64,000 nucleotides of DNA. Origin: Candidatus Kapaibacterium sp. (lineage in GTDB: Bacteria; Bacteroidota; Ignavibacteria; Kapaibacteriales; WFXC01). The translations under genes and the position numbers were made by a program. The stretch covers positions 21,960-85,959 of the forward strand of contig WFXC01000022.1 in the NCBI GenBank assembly GCA_015490805.1, read 5' to 3'. Shown here one piece after another: positions 44,034 through 53,020 of this stretch. Within the stretch, counting starts at the first letter, position 1. Each line of letters starts with the position of its first letter. The notes under the pieces are model-generated. The model worked only from the letters and a program-made list of their open reading frames with translations. It did no database searches and was not told the DNA's origin.

Positions 44034-47000
44034 ATGGGGAAGACAATGTGGCGGCATTGGGGTCAATGGTTTCTGCTGCTGGCAGTTGTGACGGCGAGCG
44101 TTGCGCAGTATCCAGCAGATTGCGATCGCAGAAAAGCGTGTATTTACAATGCGCTGCGTCAAACCGTTACTTCGGGGAAGGGGGCGCAGTATGTCGAGGT
44201 TGAAACCGGAGCAGCGGTTGATACGATCCGTTCGGCGTTGACCGTGGAGATGTGGGTTCGGATTGAGCCGCAGTCGGGGAAGCGGCAGTTTTTAGCTGGG
44301 GTGTGGGGGCCACATCGCAATGCGAACGATGATGTGAACGATGTGTGGGTGTTGTATGTGGATGAGCAGAATCGCCTGGTGTTTGAAGTACATCCGGGAT
44401 TAGTGCCGGGACCGGCGGATTATACCACCGTATGGACTGAGGCGCAGTCATTGTACGATCAGTGGCATCACATTGCTGCGGTCTTCGATGGCGCAACGCA
44501 GGAAGCCCGGCTCTATGTCGACGGAAAGCGAATGGCGATAGGACGAAATGCTCAGTATCCGGCAACGCAGTTGAACGTGCCGCAGCAACGTTTCCCACTC
44601 CTGATTGGCAATTCCAATGCGCTATCTGATGACCCGAATTACCGCACCTTTAAAGGCTGGATGGATGAGATTCGCATCTGGGCAGTTGCTCAGGCCGACA
44701 GTGCTATTCTGTGTAATAAAGATCGCTCACTCAATGGGAATGAGCCGGGATTGCGCCTGTACTACCGATGCAACGAAGAACCGGAAGTGCTGGAATTGTG
44801 CGATGCGACGGGGAATAACCAGGTCGGTCGACTCCGGAGCGGGGCACGCTGCGAGCGTTCCAGCCGCCGCCGCACGGTGGCAAATTGGACGGATCTGCCC
44901 AATCCGCTGATCGATACCCTGTTTTGTGAAACAACGAAGCAGTATATTTTTTCCGTCCAGGATACGTCGGTCTGTGGCGGCAGAGCCCGGCTGCGAGTGG
45001 TGGGACAGGATCGTAACTACTTTACTGTCCGCCCGACCGGCTGGTTCCCGTTACAGCCGGGTGTGCCTGTTTTGTGTACGTTAACGGTGAATACCAATGT
45101 CATTGGGAGCATTCAGGCAGAGCTGCGGATTATACCGGACAATCGGTGTGCTCGCTATATCCGCATTCCTGTGCAACTGGAGCGGGAGACGCAGTTAGCG
45201 TATGATACCAACCGTTTGTGGTTTGACACTCTGTACGCCTATTGTCGCGAAGAACGATGGCGGGATCTGGGACTCCAGATTTGTAATCAAACGGATCGGA
45301 CATCGAATCCGCAGACCATTACCATTCAGCAGTTGACCAATCAATTGCCCCAGGTTTTTGAAATCCTTTCGCCTAAACCACCGGTGGTGCTGGCGCCGGG
45401 AGAGTGTGTGGAAGTGCGGGTGCGGTTCTATTCCAGAGATTCCACGATGACGTATTTCGATACATTGCGGGTTTACTCCACCGATGCGTGCGCGCCTATA
45501 AGTGTTGTGGTGCTGGAGGGAAGTGTTCAGGAAGTGCTGGAACTGACCAATAGTCGAGGGCGGCTGGATACGTTGAATTTTCAGGCTACCTGCCCGCGGA
45601 TGGTGAGTCTGCCAATTCTGTACACGTGGCGGAATCTGCTTTCGGAGCCGGTGCAGGTGGATACCATCATTATGCCGCCGTTTATTGTGGGGAAAAAGTT
45701 TAAGTTTCCCGTCACGCTGATGCCGAACACCGGATATCGTCCGAATTATTTCCGCTTCCGCCCCTTGCAGCCCGGCTGGGTCTTTGATTCGATCATTTTC
45801 CGAATGCACGTTGGAAATTGTACTATCGACCGGGTTGTGTATGTACGCGGGCGAGGATTGGATTCCGACCTGCGCTTTGAAGGGTTGGCAACCGATACGC
45901 TGCACTTTGATACAGTTGTCATCGGGCAGCAGAAGCAATTGTTCGTGGATATTCGCAATGCCAGCGTCGATCCACTCAATCTGGCGTTTTACCTGGAACA
46001 GGGAGAAGCATTTCGCCTGCCGCAACCGGCAGCGAGTGTTGGTGCTGGCAAAGTGGTCTCTGTTCCGATCGTTTTTCAACCCGTGGCGGCGCAGCCGTAT
46101 CTGGATCGCTTCTGCTACTTTGAAAAGCGGTGCTATGCCGTCGGCTGTATCTACGTCGATGGAATCGGGATCGAGCAAACATTCTCTTTCCAGCCGGCGC
46201 TTCTGCGAATTGAAAATGTGCTGGGATGTTCCAGCGATACGGGAAGTGTCCGGATCCGGAATATCACGGAGAATCCTGTGACGCTCACGCAGATTCAGTT
46301 GAACGATCCTGGTGGACGCTTCACTCCTTTGGCGCCTTTGCCGTCGCAGAAAACGCTGCCACCGGGCGGCGAATGGCGCGTTGAAATTCGATATACGCCT
46401 AATGATTTGTTGCAGGATCGGGCTGATCGAGCGGAATTATCGTTTCAGGCAGCAGGGGCATTGTGGAGTGTGCAGATTATCGGAACCTCTGTTACGCCGA
46501 AGCTCTATGTGACGCCGCTGACGACCTATGGCATTGTGGAGATCGGAGATGAGCAGCGAGCGACGGTAGTGGTGCAAAATATTTCGGCAATTCCGGTACA
46601 GGTGGATAGCATCACCGTTGCACCGGGATTTGCTATTACCAGCGTAACGCCAACCCTGCCAGTCGTATTGGCGCCGCGGGATTCTATTCTGGTCGAAATT
46701 GCTTTTCGCCCCACGCAACAGCAGCCGTACAATGGAGAAGTCCGGGCATACTCTTCGTCCCCGTGTGTCATTCCACCTGCGATCGGGCAGTTGCAGGGAC
46801 AGGGGACATTTGTAGAGCTGGAAGCACCGCTATCGGTGATCCACTACAGCTATGTTCGCCCGTGCGAATGTGAAGAACGAATTTTGCCGCTGGTCAACGG
46901 ATCGCTGGTCAATGACGCCATCGTCGATTCCATCTGGATCGATGCAGCCGGCATTGCGAGCAATGCAGCGCCACAGTATTTTGCGTGGCGGTCGAAGTTC

Positions 47001-49034
47001 TCTCCTAATGGACAGGTGCCGTATGCGATTCCGCCGCAGCAGAACGATACGTTGTGGGTTACGTATTGTCCCCGCGCACGGTCGATTGATACGTTGCTGG
47101 AACATTCCGCCCGCCTCCATATCCGGGCGCACGCTCCGGGCTGGTCGGTCCAGTATGATGTCTACCTTTCTGGTAAGCAGGTGATGATGTTCGCTGCTGA
47201 CCGGACAGACATTGCATTTGTCGATACGCCGGTGGATACGGTGCTTATTCCCGAAGAAGTCGAAATTGAGATCCCTGATTATGAACTCAATCCGTGGCAG
47301 GAACCTTTGCAGATTGATTCGATCCGCTTCATTCCGGACGAGCGCGTCTTCTTTGCCAATTTGCCCACTCCGTGGGTGTTGCAGCCGGGCGAAAAGGTGC
47401 GCATCCAGTTCCGATTTCAGCCACGAGCGGCGCGGACATATCGGGCACGGGTGCAGTTGTACTTTAGCAAGCCGTGTACCTTTGTGGACACCTCCATTGC
47501 CCTTGAAGGTACGGGCTTTGCGCAGCCGTTTGGATTGCAGATGACGTTTGAGGATCGGGACAATACGCTGGATTCTTCAGCATTCCTGGTGTGTGATACC
47601 ATCGCACTGCCGCTGTATTTTTCCCGTAATGTGCCCGGAACAGTGGTGGATATTGCCCTGCGGCTGCGCTATGATACCACCTGGCTGGAATTGGTGGGGA
47701 TTCGTTCACCGTATCTGGCGGACACCAGCGCTGCTTTCCCGCCGTCCGCATCGTGGCAATCCATTGCAACAGGGGCGCAGGTATTGTTGAAAAATTTTGC
47801 CTTTGTTGATTCGCTGCAACCATTTGCAGAACTGCGGTTTATCGCGCGGCAATGGCAGCGGTTTGTGCAAACCATCGTTGTTGACTCCATCGCTTTTGAT
47901 ACGGAAGATGTCCTGTACTACAAAATTGTTGCCGGGGTCGATAGCCATCGGGTACGGATCCGGAAGCCGGAGTTTGCCGTTCTCAACGCGATAGACTTTG
48001 GGACTCTCCGCATCCTGGAATGTGCAACGGACACGCTGCAAATTGTCAATACCGGTGATACAGTGGTGCGCATTACGGACGTGCTCCAATTGCCTGCTGA
48101 AGTTGAAATTGTTGCATTTCAGCCGCCACAATCGCAGTGGTTGCAGCCCGGCGATACAAGTACTATTGTGCTTCGATATTGCCCCCGACAGAATTTAGCA
48201 GTAGCTGATACGGTGGTCATCCTCAGTGATCAGCCGTGTTTCTGGCAGGATTTAACGACCATACAGGGCGCGGGATATGCACCGCAGGTGTCCCATCATT
48301 TTGGATTAACAGCGGAAAAGGAGCAGATGCTGCAGGTGCAGACGCAAATTGGAGATACGGTCACCATAGCGGTTTACTCGCAGGATTCCTTAGCCGCACG
48401 GTACAACAACACTATTTACTGGCTGAATGGCTTGCGTTTTCAGATAGCGGTGTTCTACAATCCCTTTATGTTTCGCTTTTTGTCTGCTCAACCTCTGCGT
48501 TCAGGGCAGATGGATGTTGCAAATCAGCCGGGACAAACGACACTGGACTTTGCGGGCGTGGATACGTTGCTGCCGGCAGCCTTAGCGCAGGTGCGCTATC
48601 AGGTGCTGGTTCCGGATACAACCATTGCCCCAATAATCCTTGTTGCCCGTTTCCAGAACACCGATTCCCTGTTGTTCCTTCAACCGACCTTTGTTGGAGA
48701 TTCGGGGCTGGTACAAGTGGATGGGAAGTGTAACATCCGGTTTTTACGCTTTCCGCAGGGAGGGGATGGAGAAGGCATTATCCAGATTGCGCCGCATCCG
48801 GTGTCCACACAGCTCCGCTGTGTTGTTGCACATACGGAGCAGCTACCACTTCGACTGGAGATCTGGAATCTCCGGGGAGCAAAACTGCGGACGGTTGTAG
48901 AGGATCAGAGTGCGCGATCGATCGGCATCTACCAGTTCGACATTGACGTACGGGATCTTGCAGAGGGAATCTATCTGTTGCGGTATCAGACGCCTAACCA
49001 GAGCAGCGTCCGTGTGTTCACAGTGCAGCGATAG
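44034..49034 (+). CDS. Giant secreted LamG / choice-of-anchor-D surface protein with type IX sorting tail
   Basis: About 1666 residues. Signal peptide ends near SVAQY. A LamG-3/concanavalin-like domain (about 40-255) contains LTVEMWVRIEP, WHHIAAVFDG, ARLYVDGK and GWMDEIRIWAVAQADS. Roughly ten Ig-like ASH/choice-of-anchor-D modules follow, each with patterns like PVVLAPGECVEVRVRF, with paired cysteines. A cohesin-like segment lies near 1165-1290. The last 85 residues form a sorting domain (IAPHPVSTQL, LEIWNLRGAKLR, GIYLLRYQT, VRVFTVQR). Starts at 44034 or 44046 are possible; GGGGAAG favours the latter. A surface adhesin or matrix role is inferred. Confidence 0.85.
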   Translation: MGKTMWRHWGQWFLLLAVVTASVAQYPADCDRRKACIYNALRQTVTSGKGAQYVEVETGAAVDTIRSALTVEMWVRIEPQSGKRQFLAGVWGPHRNANDDVNDVWVLYVDEQNRLVFEVHPGLVPGPADYTTVWTEAQSLYDQWHHIAAVFDGATQEARLYVDGKRMAIGRNAQYPATQLNVPQQRFPLLIGNSNALSDDPNYRTFKGWMDEIRIWAVAQADSAILCNKDRSLNGNEPGLRLYYRCNEEPEVLELCDATGNNQVGRLRSGARCERSSRRRTVANWTDLPNPLIDTLFCETTKQYIFSVQDTSVCGGRARLRVVGQDRNYFTVRPTGWFPLQPGVPVLCTLTVNTNVIGSIQAELRIIPDNRCARYIRIPVQLERETQLAYDTNRLWFDTLYAYCREERWRDLGLQICNQTDRTSNPQTITIQQLTNQLPQVFEILSPKPPVVLAPGECVEVRVRFYSRDSTMTYFDTLRVYSTDACAPISVVVLEGSVQEVLELTNSRGRLDTLNFQATCPRMVSLPILYTWRNLLSEPVQVDTIIMPPFIVGKKFKFPVTLMPNTGYRPNYFRFRPLQPGWVFDSIIFRMHVGNCTIDRVVYVRGRGLDSDLRFEGLATDTLHFDTVVIGQQKQLFVDIRNASVDPLNLAFYLEQGEAFRLPQPAASVGAGKVVSVPIVFQPVAAQPYLDRFCYFEKRCYAVGCIYVDGIGIEQTFSFQPALLRIENVLGCSSDTGSVRIRNITENPVTLTQIQLNDPGGRFTPLAPLPSQKTLPPGGEWRVEIRYTPNDLLQDRADRAELSFQAAGALWSVQIIGTSVTPKLYVTPLTTYGIVEIGDEQRATVVVQNISAIPVQVDSITVAPGFAITSVTPTLPVVLAPRDSILVEIAFRPTQQQPYNGEVRAYSSSPCVIPPAIGQLQGQGTFVELEAPLSVIHYSYVRPCECEERILPLVNGSLVNDAIVDSIWIDAAGIASNAAPQYFAWRSKFSPNGQVPYAIPPQQNDTLWVTYCPRARSIDTLLEHSARLHIRAHAPGWSVQYDVYLSGKQVMMFAADRTDIAFVDTPVDTVLIPEEVEIEIPDYELNPWQEPLQIDSIRFIPDERVFFANLPTPWVLQPGEKVRIQFRFQPRAARTYRARVQLYFSKPCTFVDTSIALEGTGFAQPFGLQMTFEDRDNTLDSSAFLVCDTIALPLYFSRNVPGTVVDIALRLRYDTTWLELVGIRSPYLADTSAAFPPSASWQSIATGAQVLLKNFAFVDSLQPFAELRFIARQWQRFVQTIVVDSIAFDTEDVLYYKIVAGVDSHRVRIRKPEFAVLNAIDFGTLRILECATDTLQIVNTGDTVVRITDVLQLPAEVEIVAFQPPQSQWLQPGDTSTIVLRYCPRQNLAVADTVVILSDQPCFWQDLTTIQGAGYAPQVSHHFGLTAEKEQMLQVQTQIGDTVTIAVYSQDSLAARYNNTIYWLNGLRFQIAVFYNPFMFRFLSAQPLRSGQMDVANQPGQTTLDFAGVDTLLPAALAQVRYQVLVPDTTIAPIILVARFQNTDSLLFLQPTFVGDSGLVQVDGKCNIRFLRFPQGGDGEGIIQIAPHPVSTQLRCVVAHTEQLPLRLEIWNLRGAKLRTVVEDQSARSIGIYQFDIDVRDLAEGIYLLRYQTPNQSSVRVFTVQR

Positions 49035-49110
49035 CCTTCGCAGAAGTTGCGGATGGCTGCCGACTTGCCGAGCGTCCGTGGTCGGTAAGAGTGTGCGCCG
49101 AATCGAACTG

Positions 49111-49224
49111 GGAGCGCCGACTTTCGTCGGCATTTCATTGCACACTGAAGGGTGCGCTCCCGGTGTGGGGGCAAAGCGGCGCTTCGCCCGGTAGGCTTAC
49201 CAGGAGCGCCGACTTTCGTCGGCA
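49111..49224. repeat. REP-like palindromic elements, right of the giant gene
   Basis: The same 22 bases occur at 49111-49132 and 49203-49224, each containing the perfect hairpin GCCGACTTTCGTCGGC. The first copy is part of a larger element (49111-49160) whose ends GGAGCGC and GCGCTCC pair, enclosing that hairpin and a second one around TGCACACTGAAGGGTGCG. This cloverleaf-like layout and the match to 43557-43633 suggest a dispersed REP/BIME-type family. The whole 346-base gap (49035-49380) has no gene. Confidence 0.75.
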
Positions 49225-49380
49225 AAAACACCCATTAGTAAGGCAAGTCGCTATCGTGCCCCGGACAACCCGAAAAGTCATCCTGCTGCGGGTGATGTGT
49301 GCAGAAGTGTAGCCCTCGGTAAGTACTCGCTAAAGCACATACCTCTGACGGGAAATGCTCCTGATGAAGTGCCGTCGGTC

Positions 49381-50088
49381 TTACTCAGAAGCGACGGCTG
49401 CCTTTTCCTGAGTAGCCTGAGCAGTTGAGGGCGAGGGAAGGAAGCCGAGGAGGGTTTCGCCTGCCCGCACTTTTTGGCCCTTGCGTATCAGTATCTGGCT
49501 CTTTGCGGGCAGGAAAATGTCCATTCGGGAGCCGAATTTCATCATTCCAAAGCGTTCCCCTGCCCGGATCTGCTGCCCCGGCTGGAGATCGCACACAATG
49601 CGGCGGGCAAGAATGCCAACGATCTGTTTGAACACGACCGGTCCACTGAGAGTTTCTACCACAATCGTGGTCTGCTCGTTCTTGCGGGAAGCTTCGTCTT
49701 TGAAAGCTGCGATGAAGGAGCCGGGCTGGTATTCTACGGACCGGACGGTGCCGGTTACCGGGGATCGGTTGACGTGCACATCGTAAACGGCTAAGAAAAT
49801 GCTGATCTGGATTGCCTCGCCAATGGGAGGATACTGGGAAAGCGACCGAATCGCAACAATCCGTCCATCTGCTGGCGCCAGAACAGTGGCAGGATTGCCA
49901 GCAACTTCCTTCGGGGGATATCGCGGGGGATCGCGGAAAAAGAGAAGCGCGAAGCCGATGAGCAAACACCCGGTCAGTACGAAAGAGAAACCGAGCCAGT
50001 AGCCGCGGATCAGACTACCGCTGGCAATAAGCAGAAAAGCAAGAATTAAAAAAACAAAAAAATTGTCCAATCCGTACTTTGTAATCAT
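49381..50088 (-). CDS. psd: Phosphatidylserine decarboxylase
   Basis: A 235-residue protein of the short archaeal/PSD-B-like form. Two TM helices at the N-terminus (about 8-28 and 33-52), then FFRDPPRYPP, VLAPADGRIV, FLAVYDVHVNRSPVTGTV, PGSFIAAFKDEASRKNEQT and the pyruvoyl-forming cleavage site MKFGSRMDIFLP (between Gly and Ser). It makes phosphatidylethanolamine. The ATG at 50088 is used; a GTG two codons earlier is also possible. It is divergent from dnaN across 99 bases; pssA is not adjacent. Confidence 0.93.
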   Translation of the reverse strand: MITKYGLDNFFVFLILAFLLIASGSLIRGYWLGFSFVLTGCLLIGFALLFFRDPPRYPPKEVAGNPATVLAPADGRIVAIRSLSQYPPIGEAIQISIFLAVYDVHVNRSPVTGTVRSVEYQPGSFIAAFKDEASRKNEQTTIVVETLSGPVVFKQIVGILARRIVCDLQPGQQIRAGERFGMMKFGSRMDIFLPAKSQILIRKGQKVRAGETLLGFLPSPSTAQATQEKAAVASE

Positions 50089-50187
50089 TTTCACTCTGTT
50101 CGTCAGTCGTCACAGAACTTTTTCGTAAATTTGCTGATTCGCTTTTTGTCGTTTTCCTGAGCCGAAAATTGTGTTTGGTGGAACAGT

Positions 50188-51333
50188 ATGGGAAGTAAAG
50201 GGATGGAGCTAAGCGTCACCTTATCAGATTTACAGTCAGCGTTGCAGTATGTTGTGCCGGTTGTCCCATCGCGTTCGGCTTTGCCAGTGCTGGAAAATGT
50301 TCTGGTGGAGGTACGCGATGGCAAGATGCAGTTGACAGCAACGGATCAGGAACTGTTGATGACAGCAACTATTCCCGTGCAGGCGCAGGGAGAAGGGAAG
50401 GTGTTGTTGCCGGCGAAGAAGTTTTTTGAAGTTGTCCGGGCGTTGGGAACAGAGGGTGTGCTGCGGATCATCCACCAGCCGGACACGCATCAGATCGAGG
50501 TTAAGGCGCCAACCGGCGAATACTTTTTCGCAGGGCTGGATCCCGAAGAATTTCCAATCATTGCGCCGGAAGAAGAGCAGTTTGTTGTTGAATTTCCACC
50601 AGAAGTTGTGCCTACCATTGCGAAGAAAACAACCTTTGCTGTCTCGAAGGACGAATATCAGCCGGCGATGACGGGTGTGCTGTTTGAATTCCAGAAAGAT
50701 CGATTGATTGCTGTTGCAACCGATGGGTATCGGCTGGTGCGCTTGCTCATCGATCCTGAAGTTCATCAGGTGCAGTTGCCATCGGAAGATCGATCGTTGA
50801 TTATTCCGGCACGGGCATTGGATCTGGTTAAGAAAGCAGAGAATGAGGTGCAATTGCGCGTCGATCAATCCTATGCAACGTTTGTCTTCGACCACGTGCA
50901 GCTTACCACACGCCTGATCGAGGAAAGTTATCCTGCCTACCAGAGTGTGATCCCGAATGATAACGACAAAAGTGTGCGATTCCGTATTGCTGATGCACTG
51001 GCAGCGGTGCGTCGTGCTTCCCTCTTTGTCAGTTCGGTTGCAAAACATTTGCGGTTTGTTTTTGATGAAAACGGCTGGACGATTATTGGGGAAGATGTGG
51101 ATGTGGGCAACAAAGCAATTGAGCACGTCAGCGCAGAGTATCAGGGACCACCGTTTGAAATCGGATTCAATTACCGTTTCATCGAGGATGCGCTGGTCCA
51201 TTTAAGTGATAGCGTTGAGAACGAAGCAGAGATGAGTTTTTCGACCGCCACACGCCCGGCGCTAATTCATTCCCTGCAGAATGGGGAACCGGATGAAACG
51301 GTGCTAATGCTGGTTATGCCGGTACGGCTCTAA
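50188..51333 (+). CDS. dnaN: DNA polymerase III beta sliding clamp
   Basis: 381 codons, or 376 from the internal ATG at 50203, which matches the usual clamp N-terminus. Three clamp repeats: SALPVLENVLVEV and LPAKKFFEVVRALG in domain I; KKTTFAVSKDEYQPAMTGVLFEF and ATDGYRLVRL in domain II; ALAAVRRASLF and ETVLMLVMPVRL at the end of domain III. GGTGGA 5 bases before 50188 favours the longer form. dnaA, recF and gyrB are not next to it, so the classical replication-origin gene order is broken here. Confidence 0.96.
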   Translation: MGSKGMELSVTLSDLQSALQYVVPVVPSRSALPVLENVLVEVRDGKMQLTATDQELLMTATIPVQAQGEGKVLLPAKKFFEVVRALGTEGVLRIIHQPDTHQIEVKAPTGEYFFAGLDPEEFPIIAPEEEQFVVEFPPEVVPTIAKKTTFAVSKDEYQPAMTGVLFEFQKDRLIAVATDGYRLVRLLIDPEVHQVQLPSEDRSLIIPARALDLVKKAENEVQLRVDQSYATFVFDHVQLTTRLIEESYPAYQSVIPNDNDKSVRFRIADALAAVRRASLFVSSVAKHLRFVFDENGWTIIGEDVDVGNKAIEHVSAEYQGPPFEIGFNYRFIEDALVHLSDSVENEAEMSFSTATRPALIHSLQNGEPDETVLMLVMPVRL

Positions 51334-51549
51334 GCTGCCAGCAGTGTTTTGTCTCAAGTATCTCAGAACAAACCACAGAACAGAAACTTTCCTTTGCCGG
51401 GATCAGCGTTGCATCGTTTAATGAGTTACCGGGGTAAAGGGCAGCGATCGAACTCCCTGTGCGCTACTGGAAACTTCCGATGGAGGGGAAGCATACGGCA
51501 CTGAGGAGTTCGGAGGCAGGGCATAGGGAGAAACTGTTGAGAAACAGTC

Positions 51550-52995
51550 CTACTGAAACCGAAGAGTCACCTGCATCCCCATTGTTGTTCGGAGAGTAGA
51601 TAGGGTAAACGGATAATATGTTGTGTAGAGCGGTTGATGCGGAAGAATAAAATTCCCAACGGTCGTAAATAATTCGACTCGCAGGTTCGCAAGCGGATAC
51701 AGGGCAGCGCCAGCGTGGACGATAGGGAAGAGGCGAGAGGAGGCTCGGTATGGAGAACTCATCAGGGTAATACCACCACGGATAGCGTACCAGGCGGATG
51801 GAGGATCCAGTTCTATCCCGATGCCGGCAGTCCACAAAGCACTCAGCAATTGCTGTGGCAGAAGGTCGGTGTCAGCAGGGGAGTTCAAAAGGATAATAGA
51901 AGGTTTTTGTGTGACCGTAATATTGGCAGGATCGCTAAATCGCGCTGCGGCAGCAAGTGTCAGTCCATACCGGGGGAAGTGATAGGAGGCACCCACATGG
52001 ATACGGTAGCTGAGGTCCTGAATGTATTCATTTGCTGACAGTTGATCGGAAAAGCTCGCTGCTTCCCCATTATCTTTGCGAATGCTGGCACTCAATTGAA
52101 GGCGGTTTTTCAATGAAAAGGAGGGACCGCTTTCGATGCCGATACCCAGCCGAAAGGTTGGCGTTGGGCGAAACATCACGCCAAAACTTATAGAGTGTCC
52201 CACAGCAGTTTGTACTGTGTTTTCTGTGTACGCGAGTCGGTCAAACGGGATACGCTGTCCAGCAGGTGCTTCGGAATGGTAGATGTTGAGCGTGTCGATC
52301 TCGATGTGGGATCGGGAGATCTTATAGCTGCCAATGTACAAATTGATACCGAGGCCGAAGGATATCCGATTGCTGAGATCAATTGCGGCAGCAAGATTGG
52401 CACTGTACAAGATGCCGGACTCCGAAAGTGTTGCATTGTAGAAAAGCGAATCGTCTGCAGGAAGGGTGTACAGTGAATCGTCCCGTAGCTCGTCCAAAAT
52501 GGGAGGTTTTTCGTAAGGCTGGAAATAGGAGTCCAGCAAGGAGAGTTGGGATGAGGCGATGTTCATACCAGAAAGCGAATAGGAAAATTGAGAAGCGGAA
52601 CGGAGAAACAATCCTGCTCCCAGGATAAGTCGATCTGCAAGGATATTCTGAAAGCTACCAGTAAAGTGCAAGTCGCTGAGCTGAAAAGCACTGTGATGAA
52701 AAGTTTCTGCCTGTGGTAGGTCGCTGATTGTGGTGAAAGCATTGGTGATCGTAAAACCGGCAACTGCTTCTCTGGAAGGAATGAGGGCTAGGCCCGCTGG
52801 ATTGGAGAGCATCGCGCTGCCATCATCCGCAATGCCGGCAAAAGCTATACCAATGCCAGCAGCGCGGGCACTGGCGACCGGATATAACAGTTCGTACCAT
52901 AATGCCTGTTCAATGGTCTGCGCATAGCCAGTGCTCAGGGGAATCAGCAAAAGCAGAGAGCGAAAAACTAATGTTTTGCTTTGCCAATTTCGCAT
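51550..52995 (-). CDS. FadL/OmpP1-like outer-membrane barrel protein
   Basis: A 481-residue protein with a signal peptide and then ASARAAGIGIAFAGIADDGSAMLSNPAGLALI, the N-terminal pattern of FadL/PorV-type barrels (Gly-rich strand plus NPAGL). Repeated beta-strand segments follow and it ends VTLRFQ. FadL proteins admit hydrophobic substrates; PorV-like members shuttle type IX secretion cargo. Which applies is unknown. AAGGGGA 6 bases before ATG 52995 decides the start. It follows the basic lipoprotein gene by 25 bases. Confidence 0.75.
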   Translation of the reverse strand: MRNWQSKTLVFRSLLLLIPLSTGYAQTIEQALWYELLYPVASARAAGIGIAFAGIADDGSAMLSNPAGLALIPSREAVAGFTITNAFTTISDLPQAETFHHSAFQLSDLHFTGSFQNILADRLILGAGLFLRSASQFSYSLSGMNIASSQLSLLDSYFQPYEKPPILDELRDDSLYTLPADDSLFYNATLSESGILYSANLAAAIDLSNRISFGLGINLYIGSYKISRSHIEIDTLNIYHSEAPAGQRIPFDRLAYTENTVQTAVGHSISFGVMFRPTPTFRLGIGIESGPSFSLKNRLQLSASIRKDNGEAASFSDQLSANEYIQDLSYRIHVGASYHFPRYGLTLAAAARFSDPANITVTQKPSIILLNSPADTDLLPQQLLSALWTAGIGIELDPPSAWYAIRGGITLMSSPYRASSRLFPIVHAGAALYPLANLRVELFTTVGNFILPHQPLYTTYYPFTLSTLRTTMGMQVTLRFQ

Positions 52996-53020
52996 TGTTA
53001 TTCCCCTTGTTGCCACCGAC

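Noticed and set aside
45195..46178. Long antisense frame (327 codons) inside the giant LamG/ASH gene
   Set aside because: Composition is that of a shadow frame (His/Arg/Gln/Ile-rich without structure) opposite a clearly coding gene.
50236..51201. Long antisense frame (321 codons) inside dnaN
   Set aside because: Opposite a well-conserved clamp gene and without recognisable domains.
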